Assembly: GCA_003247835.1 (NCBI GenBank)
Contig: QJYB01000071.1
Coordinates: 35,548-99,547 of the forward strand
DNA: 64,000 nucleotides
Reading direction: 5' to 3'
From: Gammaproteobacteria bacterium
Lineage (GTDB): Bacteria; Pseudomonadota; Gammaproteobacteria; Pseudomonadales; Azotimanducaceae
In this document: positions 55,734 through 64,000 of the stretch, in pieces
Position numbering within the stretch: the first letter of the stretch is position 1
Layout: every line of letters begins with the position of its first letter
Program-made: the position numbers and the translations under genes
Notes under the pieces: generated by a model
Database searches by the model: none
What the model was told of the DNA's origin: nothing
The model's input: the letters and a program-made list of their open reading frames with translations, nothing else

Positions 55734-56906
55734 TCAGTCGCAGAGATCCTCCGGCAGCCACTCGGCTTCCGGTGACCATGCACACATGGCTTCCCGGAGG
55801 GCGTCGGCGTCGTTGATGCCGCAGTCTGAGCCCATGTCGAGGGCGTCCGTCAGGCTCCCGGTCACGCACGTCACCTCTTCCCGCTCACCGGTTGGCAAGC
55901 CGTCCTCGTCGAGCTTCGTCGCCAGCACGAAGCCCGTGCCCGGCAGGTAGTATTTATGTTCCGCCCCACCGGGGTCGCGCGGGTTGAGCTCGAAGGTCTG
56001 CATGCAGCGGCCGTCGCACGCCAGAGGACCTTCCAGATCACCGCCTTCCTCCTCGGAGGGCGTGGTCATGAGCGCCTCGTAGCGTACGTAGTCCTCGGCT
56101 TCGTCGCTGGACATCTCCTGTCTGTCGCTCATTCCGACAACCGGATTCTGCCGAACCGAGAATCCGGCCTTGGCACGGTCGGTGAGATGGGCGAAGGAAC
56201 CGTCGGTGTTGTCGATCAGATCGTCCTCGACTTCGAAGGTATTCTCTCCGCAGTAGACCGTGTCACCGACCTCGCCGATACCAAGCGCCGCGCCGGACGC
56301 GCCGATCTGCGCGTACCAGTCCTGGGTCATCTCCACGGCTGAGTATTCACCCCCGTCATCCTCTTCGAAAACCAGATCGCGGACGACACGACAGGGCAGC
56401 CCACCGACATCCCGGACCTCCCCAGTGGCGGTCACCACCACCACCTCCTTGACCGGTTCACCCTCATCGTCCTCCGTTTCCGAAACGATGACGTGTGTGC
56501 GACCGGCTGTCAGTGGCCAATACTGGTTCGGCTCGACGCCATCGCCGATGTCGTCGGGGTCGACAAAGTCTTCCGGCTCGAAGGCGACGTCGTATCGCTG
56601 CTCACCGACCAGATCGCAAAGCTCGAGCCTGGCTTCATAAACGTCTTTGCACTCTTCGGCGTTCTCTGCCTTTTCCTCGCGGGCTTCCGCCGTACAGTCG
56701 CTCTCGTCTTCAGCTGCCGAGACGTAGGCGCAGTCCGCGCGGTGAACGAGATAGGTGTCTTCCCGGTCGGCAAAACATGCGTACAGCATGAGCTTGGCGT
56801 GTCTGCTGCACGCGCCGTAGCGGTAGTGATCGGCGTTCGCGTTCCCGGCCCAGACCGCCAATCCGGCGGCGACGAGCACGGCAATCAGTCCGCGTTGATT
56901 CAGCAT
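55734..56906 (-). CDS. Secreted cysteine-containing protein, unknown function
   Basis: A 390-residue protein with an N-terminal signal peptide (residues 7-25, A-N-A-D cleavage). The mature N-terminal region is cysteine-rich (about residues 33-97, roughly six cysteines), followed by an acidic linker. A Y-W-P-L-x-A-G-R-T-x-V segment and D-W-Y-A-Q motif resemble a family of secreted bacterial proteins of unknown function with an N/Q-x-Y-F/W-P-L-x-P-G start, whose name I do not know. The acidic, cysteine-bearing character suggests an extracellular, disulfide-bonded protein. Confidence 0.75.
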   Translation of the reverse strand: MLNQRGLIAVLVAAGLAVWAGNANADHYRYGACSRHAKLMLYACFADREDTYLVHRADCAYVSAAEDESDCTAEAREEKAENAEECKDVYEARLELCDLVGEQRYDVAFEPEDFVDPDDIGDGVEPNQYWPLTAGRTHVIVSETEDDEGEPVKEVVVVTATGEVRDVGGLPCRVVRDLVFEEDDGGEYSAVEMTQDWYAQIGASGAALGIGEVGDTVYCGENTFEVEDDLIDNTDGSFAHLTDRAKAGFSVRQNPVVGMSDRQEMSSDEAEDYVRYEALMTTPSEEEGGDLEGPLACDGRCMQTFELNPRDPGGAEHKYYLPGTGFVLATKLDEDGLPTGEREEVTCVTGSLTDALDMGSDCGINDADALREAMCAWSPEAEWLPEDLCD

Positions 56907-57028
56907 CTCTCTTCTCCCTGGCTTTTGCTGTATGACGCCTGCATGGCAGGTGCTGGAGTTTGAGACCAGGGAACCGCTGAAAATCTATCGGAGAAAAGCG
57001 TCGCGCCTCAGGCGAGTGGCCAGTGACG

Positions 57029-57367
57029 TCAGTCTTCCAGGCAGACCAGCACCGCAGCATTGGCAATGACCAGCTTATCGATGCCCGCCTCCTCGGGCAC
57101 ATCCAGCCCACCCGTGACCGGGATCACGGTAACCTCGCCGTAGGGGAACTCGGCAGCAATGGCAGCCAGGTCCAGCGCTTCCGGCACCTGCACACCGATC
57201 CGCACGGTGATCTTCATGTCAGTGGGTGACTTGCCGAGAACGCGGAAGAAGTTGAGGCTGGAGTGGCGGATGGCGTCCGATACCGCCCGCCGGGCGGCCT
57301 TGGTGTAGTCACCGCCATGTACGTCGGTACCCATACCCATTTCGGTGACGTAACGTTTCAGTGTCAT
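57029..57367 (-). CDS. Lin0512-family protein
   Basis: A 112-residue protein with the T-E-M-G-M-G-T-D-V-H-G-x-D-Y-T-K-A-A-R-R-A-V-x-D-A-I-R-H-S-S-L motif that defines the small Lin0512 family. Its function is not established. The ATG at 57367 lies eight bases after the upstream MBL-fold gene's stop on the same strand, so they are probably co-transcribed. Confidence 0.9.
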   Translation of the reverse strand: MTLKRYVTEMGMGTDVHGGDYTKAARRAVSDAIRHSSLNFFRVLGKSPTDMKITVRIGVQVPEALDLAAIAAEFPYGEVTVIPVTGGLDVPEEAGIDKLVIANAAVLVCLED

Positions 57368-57375
57368 GTCAGTAC

Positions 57376-58209
57376 TCAATCGTAGTAAGAGGGTGCGAGA
57401 GCCAGTGTCTCTGCGAGCGCCTTGTCGTGCTCGATCCAGAGTGTAGCCTGCTCGGCTTCCAGCAGCGCCTCCACCTTGTCCATGGAGCGAAGGGTTTCCG
57501 TGGCGTCGCTGTTGAACACCGGCGCCCGGCGCAGCGCACGGCTGGCACGGAAGTGATAGAGATCGCCGGAGAGCACGACGTTGCCCGTGTTCGCAAGACG
57601 CAGCAGCAGTGCCTGGTGGCCAGGTGTGTGTCCCGGAACCGAGATGATCACCACGCTGCCGTCACCGAACACATCGTGATCGCCGGACAGCACCAGACGT
57701 TCGTTGTCCGCGAGGGCCAGGTACAGGTCCGGCACGAAGTAGGGATTGACGTTCTCACCGAATGCCGCCTCGTACTCCCGGTCCTGAATGAGCAGTCTGG
57801 ATCGGGTGAACGCGTTGGCGGCACCCACGTGGTCATAGTGCATGTGCGAGAACGCTACCAGATCGATGTCTGCCGGGGTCAGCCCCAGGTCCGCGAGCTG
57901 CTCGATGAACGACCGGTCGTAGAGGTGGTAGCCCTCTTCGTCGTCCAGCCGCCCCTTGCCGGCCATGCTGAGCGGCAGACCCGTGTCCCAGACCATACGG
58001 CCAGACGGGTGTTCGATGAGGTAGCAGGGCACGAAAAGTTCCCGCACATCGGTCTCATCACCGGTCAGGCTGAATGCGCCGACGTCGTTCACGCCGATGA
58101 TGCCGCAATCGAAAACAGTCAGCCGCACGCCGTCGACCGATCTGGCGCATGCGCCGGTCAGTATCAATACCCCGGCGATTATCGGGATGGTCAGGAACGA
58201 TCTCGACAT
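57376..58209 (-). CDS. Exported MBL-fold lactonase-like hydrolase (AHL lactonase family)
   Basis: A 277-residue metallo-beta-lactamase-fold protein. The zinc-binding S-H122-M-H124-Y-D126-H127-V-G motif, a later G-H-T-P-G-H, and S-G-D-L-Y-H are those of N-acyl-homoserine-lactone lactonases. The first 21 residues form a secretory signal ending G-A-C, a possible but atypical lipobox. If it is an AHL lactonase, it would act in the periplasm or at a membrane rather than in the cytoplasm. It could also be a general lactonase or hydrolase. Confidence 0.87.
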   Translation of the reverse strand: MSRSFLTIPIIAGVLILTGACARSVDGVRLTVFDCGIIGVNDVGAFSLTGDETDVRELFVPCYLIEHPSGRMVWDTGLPLSMAGKGRLDDEEGYHLYDRSFIEQLADLGLTPADIDLVAFSHMHYDHVGAANAFTRSRLLIQDREYEAAFGENVNPYFVPDLYLALADNERLVLSGDHDVFGDGSVVIISVPGHTPGHQALLLRLANTGNVVLSGDLYHFRASRALRRAPVFNSDATETLRSMDKVEALLEAEQATLWIEHDKALAETLALAPSYYD

Positions 58210-58236
58210 GGTTCCTCCTTCGGGATGCTCCCGACG

Positions 58237-58440
58237 TTAGCTGAACAGGCTGTAGATGCCCAGCTGAGCAGCGATCAGCACCAGTGCCCACCAGCGGATA
58301 TCGCGCCAGCGGGCCTGATCGGGTGCGTCGTTCATGAATACATGGCTCGGCACGGCGAAGCAGCCCACGGCGACGCAGCCGAACAGGACCACGGTGATCA
58401 CGTTGGCCCACCACACCGGCAACTCGTAGATCCAGGCCAT
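58237..58440 (-). CDS. Small two-helix membrane protein coupled to the symporter
   Basis: A 67-residue protein, with two hydrophobic segments (about residues 9-28 and 47-65) and an intervening polar loop with F-M-N-D-A-P-D-Q-A-R-W-R-D. Its ATG (58440 down) shares an A in ATGA with the symporter's TGA, indicating translational coupling. It probably is an accessory subunit of the Na+/solute symporter, as small partners occur with several sodium symporters. A longer frame to 58542 would sit inside the symporter gene. Confidence 0.8.
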   Translation of the reverse strand: MAWIYELPVWWANVITVVLFGCVAVGCFAVPSHVFMNDAPDQARWRDIRWWALVLIAAQLGIYSLFS

Positions 58441-59915
58441 CACGGACGGGCTGTCCGCGGAACTGCCACACCCGATCGCCGGTAGATCAGACCGGCAAGG
58501 GCCGAGTCTGGCAATGGCTGTGTCCAGTAGCTTGTGAGCCACAGTGCGCCCATGGCGTAACAGAAGCTGAGAAACGCCACGTAGAGCATGTTGAGTCCCG
58601 AGCTCATGAGCAGTGCGGAGAGCGCCACACCGGAAACCAGGGTGATCAGACCGGCCGCCGGCGTGGCGTGGCGGGTGAATGCGCCGAGCACCAGGAGCGC
58701 CAGCATGGGACCCTGGAACAGCGACAGCAGCGACTGGATGAAGATGTAGATGCCACCCATCTCACCGACGTACGGTGCGAAACCCATGCCGCCCAGCAGA
58801 ATGATCAGGGTTAGCCAGCGTCCCACCTTGAGGTCCGCCACCGGATCCGCCCGTTTCAGGAGCACACCGCGGATGTCGCGGGTGACCATCAGGGCTGTGG
58901 CATTGATGGCCGAGTCGATGGTGGACTGAAGGGCGGCGATGATCGCGATGAACATCAGGCCGGACAGACCCGGTGGCAGCACGTTTTTCACCACCCACGG
59001 CAGGGCCATGTCCGGATACTCGATGTCTGCGTGCATCACCAGAGCGAGCAGACCCGGAAAGACGATCAGCAGCGGCACGAGTGTCTTGGCAAAGGCGGCA
59101 AACATCATGGAAGCGCTGGCATCCCACTGGCTGCGTGCACCGAGCGTGCGCTGGAGGATGGCCTGGCCGCCGCACCAGTACGCCGGCGAGAGCACGATGG
59201 CGAGCCCCAGGATCACGCCGGGCCACGGGAAGTCGGGGTGGTCTGCCGGCAGGTAAGCCTGCAGATGGGTAGGATTCTCCCGGACCAGCGTTCTGCCGAA
59301 CTCGCCGAGCCCACCCGCGTCGTCGACACCGAGGGCGACGATGGCGGCGCCCCCTGAAAACATGATCACCACCTGCAGGGCATCCGTGAAGGTGATGGCA
59401 GCGAGACCACCGCTGATGCTGTAGAGGCCCACCACGGTCCCGGTGACGACGATGCCCAGCCAGATCGGCCAGTCCAGGTAGGTTTCGAGCGTCAGCGCGA
59501 TGGCCCAGAAGGAAACACCGATGGCGAAGATGGCGAAGGTGCTGGCGATGGCCGCGGCGAGTACACGCACGGCAGGGCTGTAACGGCGCCCCAGGTACTC
59601 GGGGATGGAGTAGACCCCGGCCCGCCAGTAGAGGGGGATGAAAACCAGCGAGGCGAGGATCATGGCCGGAATGGCACCGATCCACTCGAAGTTTGCCTGG
59701 GCGATGCCGGAGTTGTAGGCGCCGCCGGAAGCGCCGACATAACCTTCGGCGCTCACGTTGGTACCGATGATGGACAGACCGATGATGATCCAGGGCAGGG
59801 ATCGGCCGGCCAGAAAATAGTCGTGGGCATCGTGCACGCGCCGGCTCAGGCGGAAGCCCATGATGACGACCGCCGCCAGATAGACCGCGATGATGCTCAG
59901 ATCCAGTGGGTGCAA
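58440..59915 (-). CDS. Sodium:solute symporter (SSS/SGLT family)
   Basis: A 491-residue transporter with about 13 helices, including the D-Y-F-L-A-G-R-S-L-P-W loop, the S-A-E-G-Y-V-G helix region and G-L-Y-S-I-S-G-G-L-A-A-I-T-F-T-D-A-L-Q, as in SGLT-type symporters. The substrate, a sugar, inositol or other small solute, is unknown. The stop overlaps the start of the small membrane protein by one base (ATGA). Confidence 0.93.
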   Translation of the reverse strand: MHPLDLSIIAVYLAAVVIMGFRLSRRVHDAHDYFLAGRSLPWIIIGLSIIGTNVSAEGYVGASGGAYNSGIAQANFEWIGAIPAMILASLVFIPLYWRAGVYSIPEYLGRRYSPAVRVLAAAIASTFAIFAIGVSFWAIALTLETYLDWPIWLGIVVTGTVVGLYSISGGLAAITFTDALQVVIMFSGGAAIVALGVDDAGGLGEFGRTLVRENPTHLQAYLPADHPDFPWPGVILGLAIVLSPAYWCGGQAILQRTLGARSQWDASASMMFAAFAKTLVPLLIVFPGLLALVMHADIEYPDMALPWVVKNVLPPGLSGLMFIAIIAALQSTIDSAINATALMVTRDIRGVLLKRADPVADLKVGRWLTLIILLGGMGFAPYVGEMGGIYIFIQSLLSLFQGPMLALLVLGAFTRHATPAAGLITLVSGVALSALLMSSGLNMLYVAFLSFCYAMGALWLTSYWTQPLPDSALAGLIYRRSGVAVPRTARP

Positions 59916-59967
59916 CGGCTGCCTGTCTCTCTCCCGTTCGTCAGTGTAAAGGAAAGCCTAGAGCAGC

Positions 59968-60010
59968 GGGTGCGTGCAGGGCAGCGGATGCGTCGTCCCT
60001 GGACGCACCC
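59968..60010. terminator. Long hairpin between nfeD-like and symporter genes
   Basis: GGGTGCGT (59968-59975) and CAGGG (59977-59981) pair with CCCTG (59997-60001) and ACGCACCC (60003-60010), with one G-G mismatch and a 15-base loop. It lies in the 113-base space after the NfeD stop, before the symporter start. No clear U-run follows, so it may be a terminator of weak type or an attenuator-like leader. Confidence 0.45.
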
Positions 60011-60028
60011 GTTCTGGTGGTGGCCACT

Positions 60029-60472
60029 TCAGAGTGGCGCGATCCTGAGCGACATGGCATCGGCACCGACGACGCGCACACGGGTACCGGTCTCGATACG
60101 GCCGTCGGCCTGCACCCGCCAGATCGTATCGCCGATCTGCAGCCGGCTGGTGCCTGCGGGCAGCACCGTCGCGAGATCGAATTCCGTCCCGACCAGGTGC
60201 TCGGCCCGGTGGTTGAGCATGTCCGGCTGGTCCTCCTGCTCGTCCCGGAAGACTTTCAGGTAGAGGGCGGTCGCGACGATGCTGAGGCCGGCAAACAGCG
60301 TCAGTGACAGCGGCAGTCCCAGACCGGGGACCGCCAGCGTGACGAGTCCAACGACCAGTGCCGCCGCCGCGGTGCCCAGCAGAAAACCTGCAGCCCCGAG
60401 CGCTTCCGCCGCTGCAAGCAGCAGTCCGAGCGCAAGCCAGTGATAGGCATTGATGTCGATCATCCATTCCAT
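60029..60472 (-). CDS. NfeD-family membrane protein
   Basis: A 147-residue protein with three hydrophobic segments and a C-terminal OB-like domain (about residues 83-147) with V-G-T-E-F-D-L-A and V-R-V-V-G-A-D-A. NfeD proteins partner with SPFH/stomatin proteins. GGAGGAG precedes the ATG at 60472; a longer start at 60490 is less likely. It starts 27 bases after the SPFH gene's stop and is co-oriented, so the two form an operon. Confidence 0.92.
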   Translation of the reverse strand: MEWMIDINAYHWLALGLLLAAAEALGAAGFLLGTAAAALVVGLVTLAVPGLGLPLSLTLFAGLSIVATALYLKVFRDEQEDQPDMLNHRAEHLVGTEFDLATVLPAGTSRLQIGDTIWRVQADGRIETGTRVRVVGADAMSLRIAPL

Positions 60473-60499
60473 AGCAGTCTCCTCCGTCATGCCGGGGCG

Positions 60500-61456
60500 T
60501 CAGCGTGACGCCCCGATCTGGGCCCGACGTTCCGGGGTGCTCGCGGCCATGGCGTCCCTGGCGACTTCTGCCAGGCCCGCCACGGTACCGATCACCGATG
60601 ACGCTTCCAGGGGAATCATCATCACCTTGTTGTTCTCCGACGCCGCCAGTCGGCCCAGCGCCTCCACGTAGCTCTGGGCGACGAAGTAGTTGATGGCTCT
60701 TCCGTCTCCCTCGGCGATGGCCTTGGAGACCAGGGTGGTGGCGTTGGCTTCCGCTTCCGCCAGGCGTTCCCGGGCTTCTGCCTGCCGGCGGGCGGCTTCC
60801 AGCTCGCCTTCGGCTTTCAGCACCTGGGCTGCCTTGGCACCCTGGGCCACGGCGATCGCCGCTTCGCGCTCACCTTCCGCATCGAGGATGGCCGCCCGCT
60901 TGTCGCGTTCCGCCTTCATCTGTCGGCCCATGGCTTCCACCAGGTCCTGTGGCGGCGAGATATCGCGGATCTCCACCCGGGTGACCTTCACGCCCCACGG
61001 GTCCGTTGCATCGTCCACTTTGGACAGGAGGGCGGAGTTGATCTGGTCCCGGTTCGACAGCATCTCGTCGAGCTCCATGGAGCCGAGCACGGCGCGGATG
61101 TTGGTCATCACCAGGTTCTGCATGGCCCGCTCCAGATCGGCGACCTCGTAGGAAGCCCGCACCGGATCCAGCACCTGAAAGAAGCACACGGCATCAGTAA
61201 CCACCTGGGCATTGTCCTCGGAGATCACCTCCTGAGGTGGAATGTCCAGAACCTGCTCCATCATGTTCTGTTTGTGGCCGATCCGGTCTACGAACGGAAT
61301 GATGAGGTGAAGTCCCGGTGTGAGGGTTTTCACGTAGCGTCCGAACCGCTGCACGGTCCAGTTGTAGCCCTGCGGCACCATCTTCACCCCCTGGAGGATG
61401 ACGATCACTGCCAGCAGTGTCAGTAGCAGAGAAACAACCGTATTCCCGTCAAACAT
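60500..61456 (-). CDS. SPFH/band-7 (stomatin/paraslipin-like) protein
   Basis: A 318-residue protein with an N-terminal transmembrane anchor (about residues 6-24) and an SPFH domain with [16 protein letters not shown] and [12 protein letters not shown] long helical coiled-coil region with [15 protein letters not shown] follows. Such proteins scaffold membrane microdomains and work with NfeD. The start lies in the repeat-rich region shared with the DUF6471-like gene. Confidence 0.93.
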   Translation of the reverse strand: MFDGNTVVSLLLTLLAVIVILQGVKMVPQGYNWTVQRFGRYVKTLTPGLHLIIPFVDRIGHKQNMMEQVLDIPPQEVISEDNAQVVTDAVCFFQVLDPVRASYEVADLERAMQNLVMTNIRAVLGSMELDEMLSNRDQINSALLSKVDDATDPWGVKVTRVEIRDISPPQDLVEAMGRQMKAERDKRAAILDAEGEREAAIAVAQGAKAAQVLKAEGELEAARRQAEARERLAEAEANATTLVSKAIAEGDGRAINYFVAQSYVEALGRLAASENNKVMMIPLEASSVIGTVAGLAEVARDAMAASTPERRAQIGASR

Positions 61457-61478
61457 AACTATCTCCTGTCATTCATAG

Positions 61479-61548
61479 ACAACATATGTCTCTAATAAGA
61501 GACGTTACGAATGGTAACGCTTTGGGGTGGAAAAACAACATATGTCTC
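61479..61548. repeat. Direct repeats and palindromes in the divergent SPFH/DUF6471 promoter
   Basis: The 14-mer ACAACATATGTCTC occurs twice, at 61479-61492 and 61535-61548, exactly 56 bases apart. Between and around them are three inverted repeats: GTCTCT-AATA-AGAGAC (61488-61503), CGTTAC-GAATG-GTAACG (61503-61519) and GTCTCG ... CGAGAC (61544-61549 with 61575-61580). The second 14-mer ends two bases before a TATAAT (61550-61555) facing the plus-strand gene. The layout is operator-like and could serve both genes. Confidence 0.8.
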
Positions 61549-61549
61549 G

Positions 61550-61555
61550 TATAAT
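61550..61555 (+). promoter_or_regulatory. -10 element of the DUF6471-like gene promoter
   Basis: TATAAT is a perfect sigma-70 -10 hexamer, 35 bases before the GTG at 61591. It is immediately preceded by the second 14-mer repeat, where the -35/-10 spacer would be. No clean -35 is found, so an activator or different sigma contact is possible. Confidence 0.55.
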
Positions 61556-61590
61556 CCATTTTTTGTCCATAATCCGAGACGGGAGGCATT

Positions 61591-61887
61591 GTGGCCCAGA
61601 AGCTGTTCGACTCTCCGGCAATGCGGGAAGCCATACGCAGGGTGATCCGCTCCCGCATGGCGCTGAAGGGCTTCGAGTACCGGGATCTGACCCAGCGACT
61701 GCGGGCCCTGGGTGTGGAACAGACGGAGAGCAACCTCCGTTCCAAGGTGAACAACGGATCGCTCGGCGCGCAGCTTTTCGTCTACATCCTGCTGGCGCTG
61801 GATCTGAAGCAGCTGGATCTGGAACCCATGGTGGAGATTCTCGACGACCTCCGGTCCGCCGATGAGGCAGCATCGGAGGGGGACTGA
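61591..61887 (+). CDS. Small helical DUF6471-like protein, probable transcription regulator
   Basis: A 98-residue, all-helical protein. Helices at ~8-25, 28-42 and 44-58 have the spacing of an HTH DNA-binding module (G-F-E-Y-R-D-L-T-Q-R-L, V-E-Q-T-E-S-N-L-R-S-K-V-N-N-G). The compact fold and N-terminal M-R-E-A-I-R-R-V-I-R-S-R match what I recall of the DUF6471 family. GGGAGG precedes the GTG start. An autoregulatory role on the palindromes upstream is inferred. Confidence 0.7.
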   Translation: MAQKLFDSPAMREAIRRVIRSRMALKGFEYRDLTQRLRALGVEQTESNLRSKVNNGSLGAQLFVYILLALDLKQLDLEPMVEILDDLRSADEAASEGD

Positions 61888-61922
61888 TAGAGTCTCGACT
61901 GGCTGAGGAAGAGGAAGCAGAT

Positions 61923-62564
61923 TTGACCATCAAAGTCATCGGCGCCGGATTCGGACGCAACGGCACGCTGTCGCTCAAGCAGGCACTGGAGCGGCTGGGA
62001 TTCGAGAAGTGCTACCACATGCTGGAGCTGAGCCTCGAGAAGGACGAAGACCTGGCCTGGCTGGCCCTCGCCCGGGGTGAGCCTGTGGACTTCGACAAGT
62101 TATTCGAAGGTTATCAGGCGTCGGTGGACTGGCCGTCCTGCAACTTCTGGCGTGAGCAGCTGGCCTGGTATCCGGATGCCAAGGTGATTCTGAGCGAGCG
62201 TGATCCGGAGCAGTGGTACCAGAGCATCATGAACACGATATACCAGTCGTCCGTGGCGATGCGGGGTATGGACGACCCGATGATGCAACGCAGATCCAGA
62301 ATGGTCTTCGAGGTGGTCTGGGACGGACTGTTCGGTGGCCGGATGGACGACAAGGACCATGTCATCGACGTCTATCTCAGACACAACCAGCAGGTGAAGG
62401 ACGAGGTACCGCCGGAGAAGCTGCTGGTGTTCGAATCCAGCCAGGGATGGGACCCGCTGTGCGCATTTCTCGACGTGCCGGTGCCGGACGAGCCCTATCC
62501 CCGGGTCAACACCACCGAGGACTTTCAGGCCATGGTACGGGCGCGGATGTCCGAGATGACGGAT

Positions 62565-62579
<15 letters not shown>
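61923..62579 (+). CDS. Sulfotransferase-family-like P-loop protein
   Basis: A 218-residue protein beginning with the 5'-phosphosulfate-binding-like loop [16 protein letters not shown] at residues 7-22. A second [14 protein letters not shown] segment (residues ~90-103) supplies the 3'-phosphate-binding arginine/serine position, and the Y-H-M-L-E-L segment follows the first loop. These are features of the Sulfotransfer_4/NHR-type family. The start is TTG after a purine-rich GAGGAAGAGGAAG. The acceptor is unknown. It converges with the arsenite transporter and overlaps its last 15 bases. Confidence 0.82.
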
Positions 62580-63740
<1,161 letters not shown>

Positions 63741-63762
63741 CGAAGGATCTCCGTTCTTCTTT

Positions 63763-64000
63763 TCAGCACTGACCGCCGTCGTCCGCGCAGCACTCGGCGA
63801 CCAGATAGTCCACGAGCGACTGCATGGTCCGGAAATTGGCGGTGCAGCGCAGGGTGCGTCCCTCCCGATCCTGGTTCATGAGACCGGCGCTCATCAGATG
63901 ACTGATGTGATGAGACAGGGTCGAGCCTGGAATGTGGAGCGTGTCCTTCAGTTTGCCCACGGGCAGGCCGGTCGGCCCAGCCCGGACGAGGCTGCGGAAG
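63763..64000 (-). CDS. arsR: ArsR-family arsenic-responsive repressor, 5' end cut by window
   Basis: The visible 78 residues form the winged-helix of an ArsR repressor: [14 protein letters not shown], then [11 protein letters not shown] as recognition helix, and R-E-G-R-T-L as wing. The reading frame stays open to the right edge, so the true start lies outside. A GTG at 63960 starts only a partial domain and is not the real start. The C-terminal [11 protein letters not shown] carries cysteines that could bind As(III). It would repress the downstream transporter. Confidence 0.9.
   Translation of the reverse strand, partial: FRSLVRAGPTGLPVGKLKDTLHIPGSTLSHHISHLMSAGLMNQDREGRTLRCTANFRTMQSLVDYLVAECCADDGGQC

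Overview
This is a dense, high-GC chromosomal segment from a gammaproteobacterium. The lineage call rests on four things: an E. coli/Pseudomonas-type LexA box (TACTG-N10-CAGTA) in front of a PA0069-family radical SAM gene, an adjacent cmoA-cmoB pair, a SirB2-family protein, and a pair of polyphosphate genes (ppk, ppx). The mix of many acyl-CoA enzymes, MaoC hydratases, an acyl-CoA ligase, coniferyl-type aldehyde dehydrogenase, F420/deazaflavin-type oxidoreductases, Na+-coupled symporters and a SulP transporter suggests a free-living, aerobic, probably marine or soil lipid and aromatic-chain degrader. I cannot name the genus. I see no insertion sequence, prophage, CRISPR array, rRNA or tRNA. 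About 66 protein genes are called, and the longest stretch without a gene is about 290 bases (34558-34849).

Layout. 1-7.8 kb: truncated lipoprotein, SOS-boxed radical SAM gene, APC permease, aldehyde dehydrogenase, phytanoyl-CoA-type dioxygenase, Smr-domain protein, acyl-CoA dehydrogenase and a small membrane protein. 7.8-13.3 kb: cmoB/cmoA (tRNA wobble-uridine modification), then ppk and ppx facing each other, with a hairpin in the ppk leader. 13.4-15.9 kb: M48 protease with LemA. 16-20.3 kb: acyl-CoA dehydrogenase diverging from a flavin reductase, then SDR, F420-type LLM oxidoreductase and enoyl-CoA hydratase on the minus strand. 20.3-30.5 kb: MATE exporter, Fpg/Nei-like glycosylase, a CinA-like/NMNAT-like fusion, alpha/beta hydrolase, exported amidohydrolase with Na+/alanine symporter, SirB2, a MOP-type (ANKH-like) membrane protein and SMP-30. 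30.6-35.7 kb: thiolase, exported protein, OmpR/EnvZ-like pair, a structured non-coding region ending in a strong terminator, and MscS.

35.8-44.3 kb: AsmA-like protein, enoyl-CoA hydratase, two MaoC-fold proteins, YciI, HSL-type esterase, a ClpP paralogue, another hydratase, FAD oxidoreductase and a third acyl-CoA dehydrogenase. 44.2-52.9 kb: ChaC with an M20 peptidase (4-nt overlap), hydratase, argG overlapping a membrane SGNH hydrolase, acyl-CoA ligase and SulP. 53-55.7 kb: a three-gene cluster of glutathione-dependent formaldehyde dehydrogenase, amidohydrolase and Ddn-like protein. 55.7-61.5 kb: secreted cysteine-containing protein, Lin0512 protein, exported lactonase-like MBL enzyme, Na+/solute symporter coupled to a tiny membrane protein, and NfeD/SPFH. 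61.5-64 kb: a DUF6471-type small protein behind a repeat-rich promoter shared with SPFH, a sulfotransferase-like protein, and an ACR3/ArsR arsenic module cut by the window edge.

How the genes work together. Acyl-CoA dehydrogenases, hydratases, thiolase and ligase supply the parts of several beta-oxidation-like routes. They are scattered in small units rather than in one operon. No single large novel system is evident. The best leads are small: the repeat-rich SPFH/DUF6471 promoter, the candidate RNA after the EnvZ-like gene, the CinA-NMNAT fusion, the ppk leader hairpin and the ATGA-coupled symporter partner.
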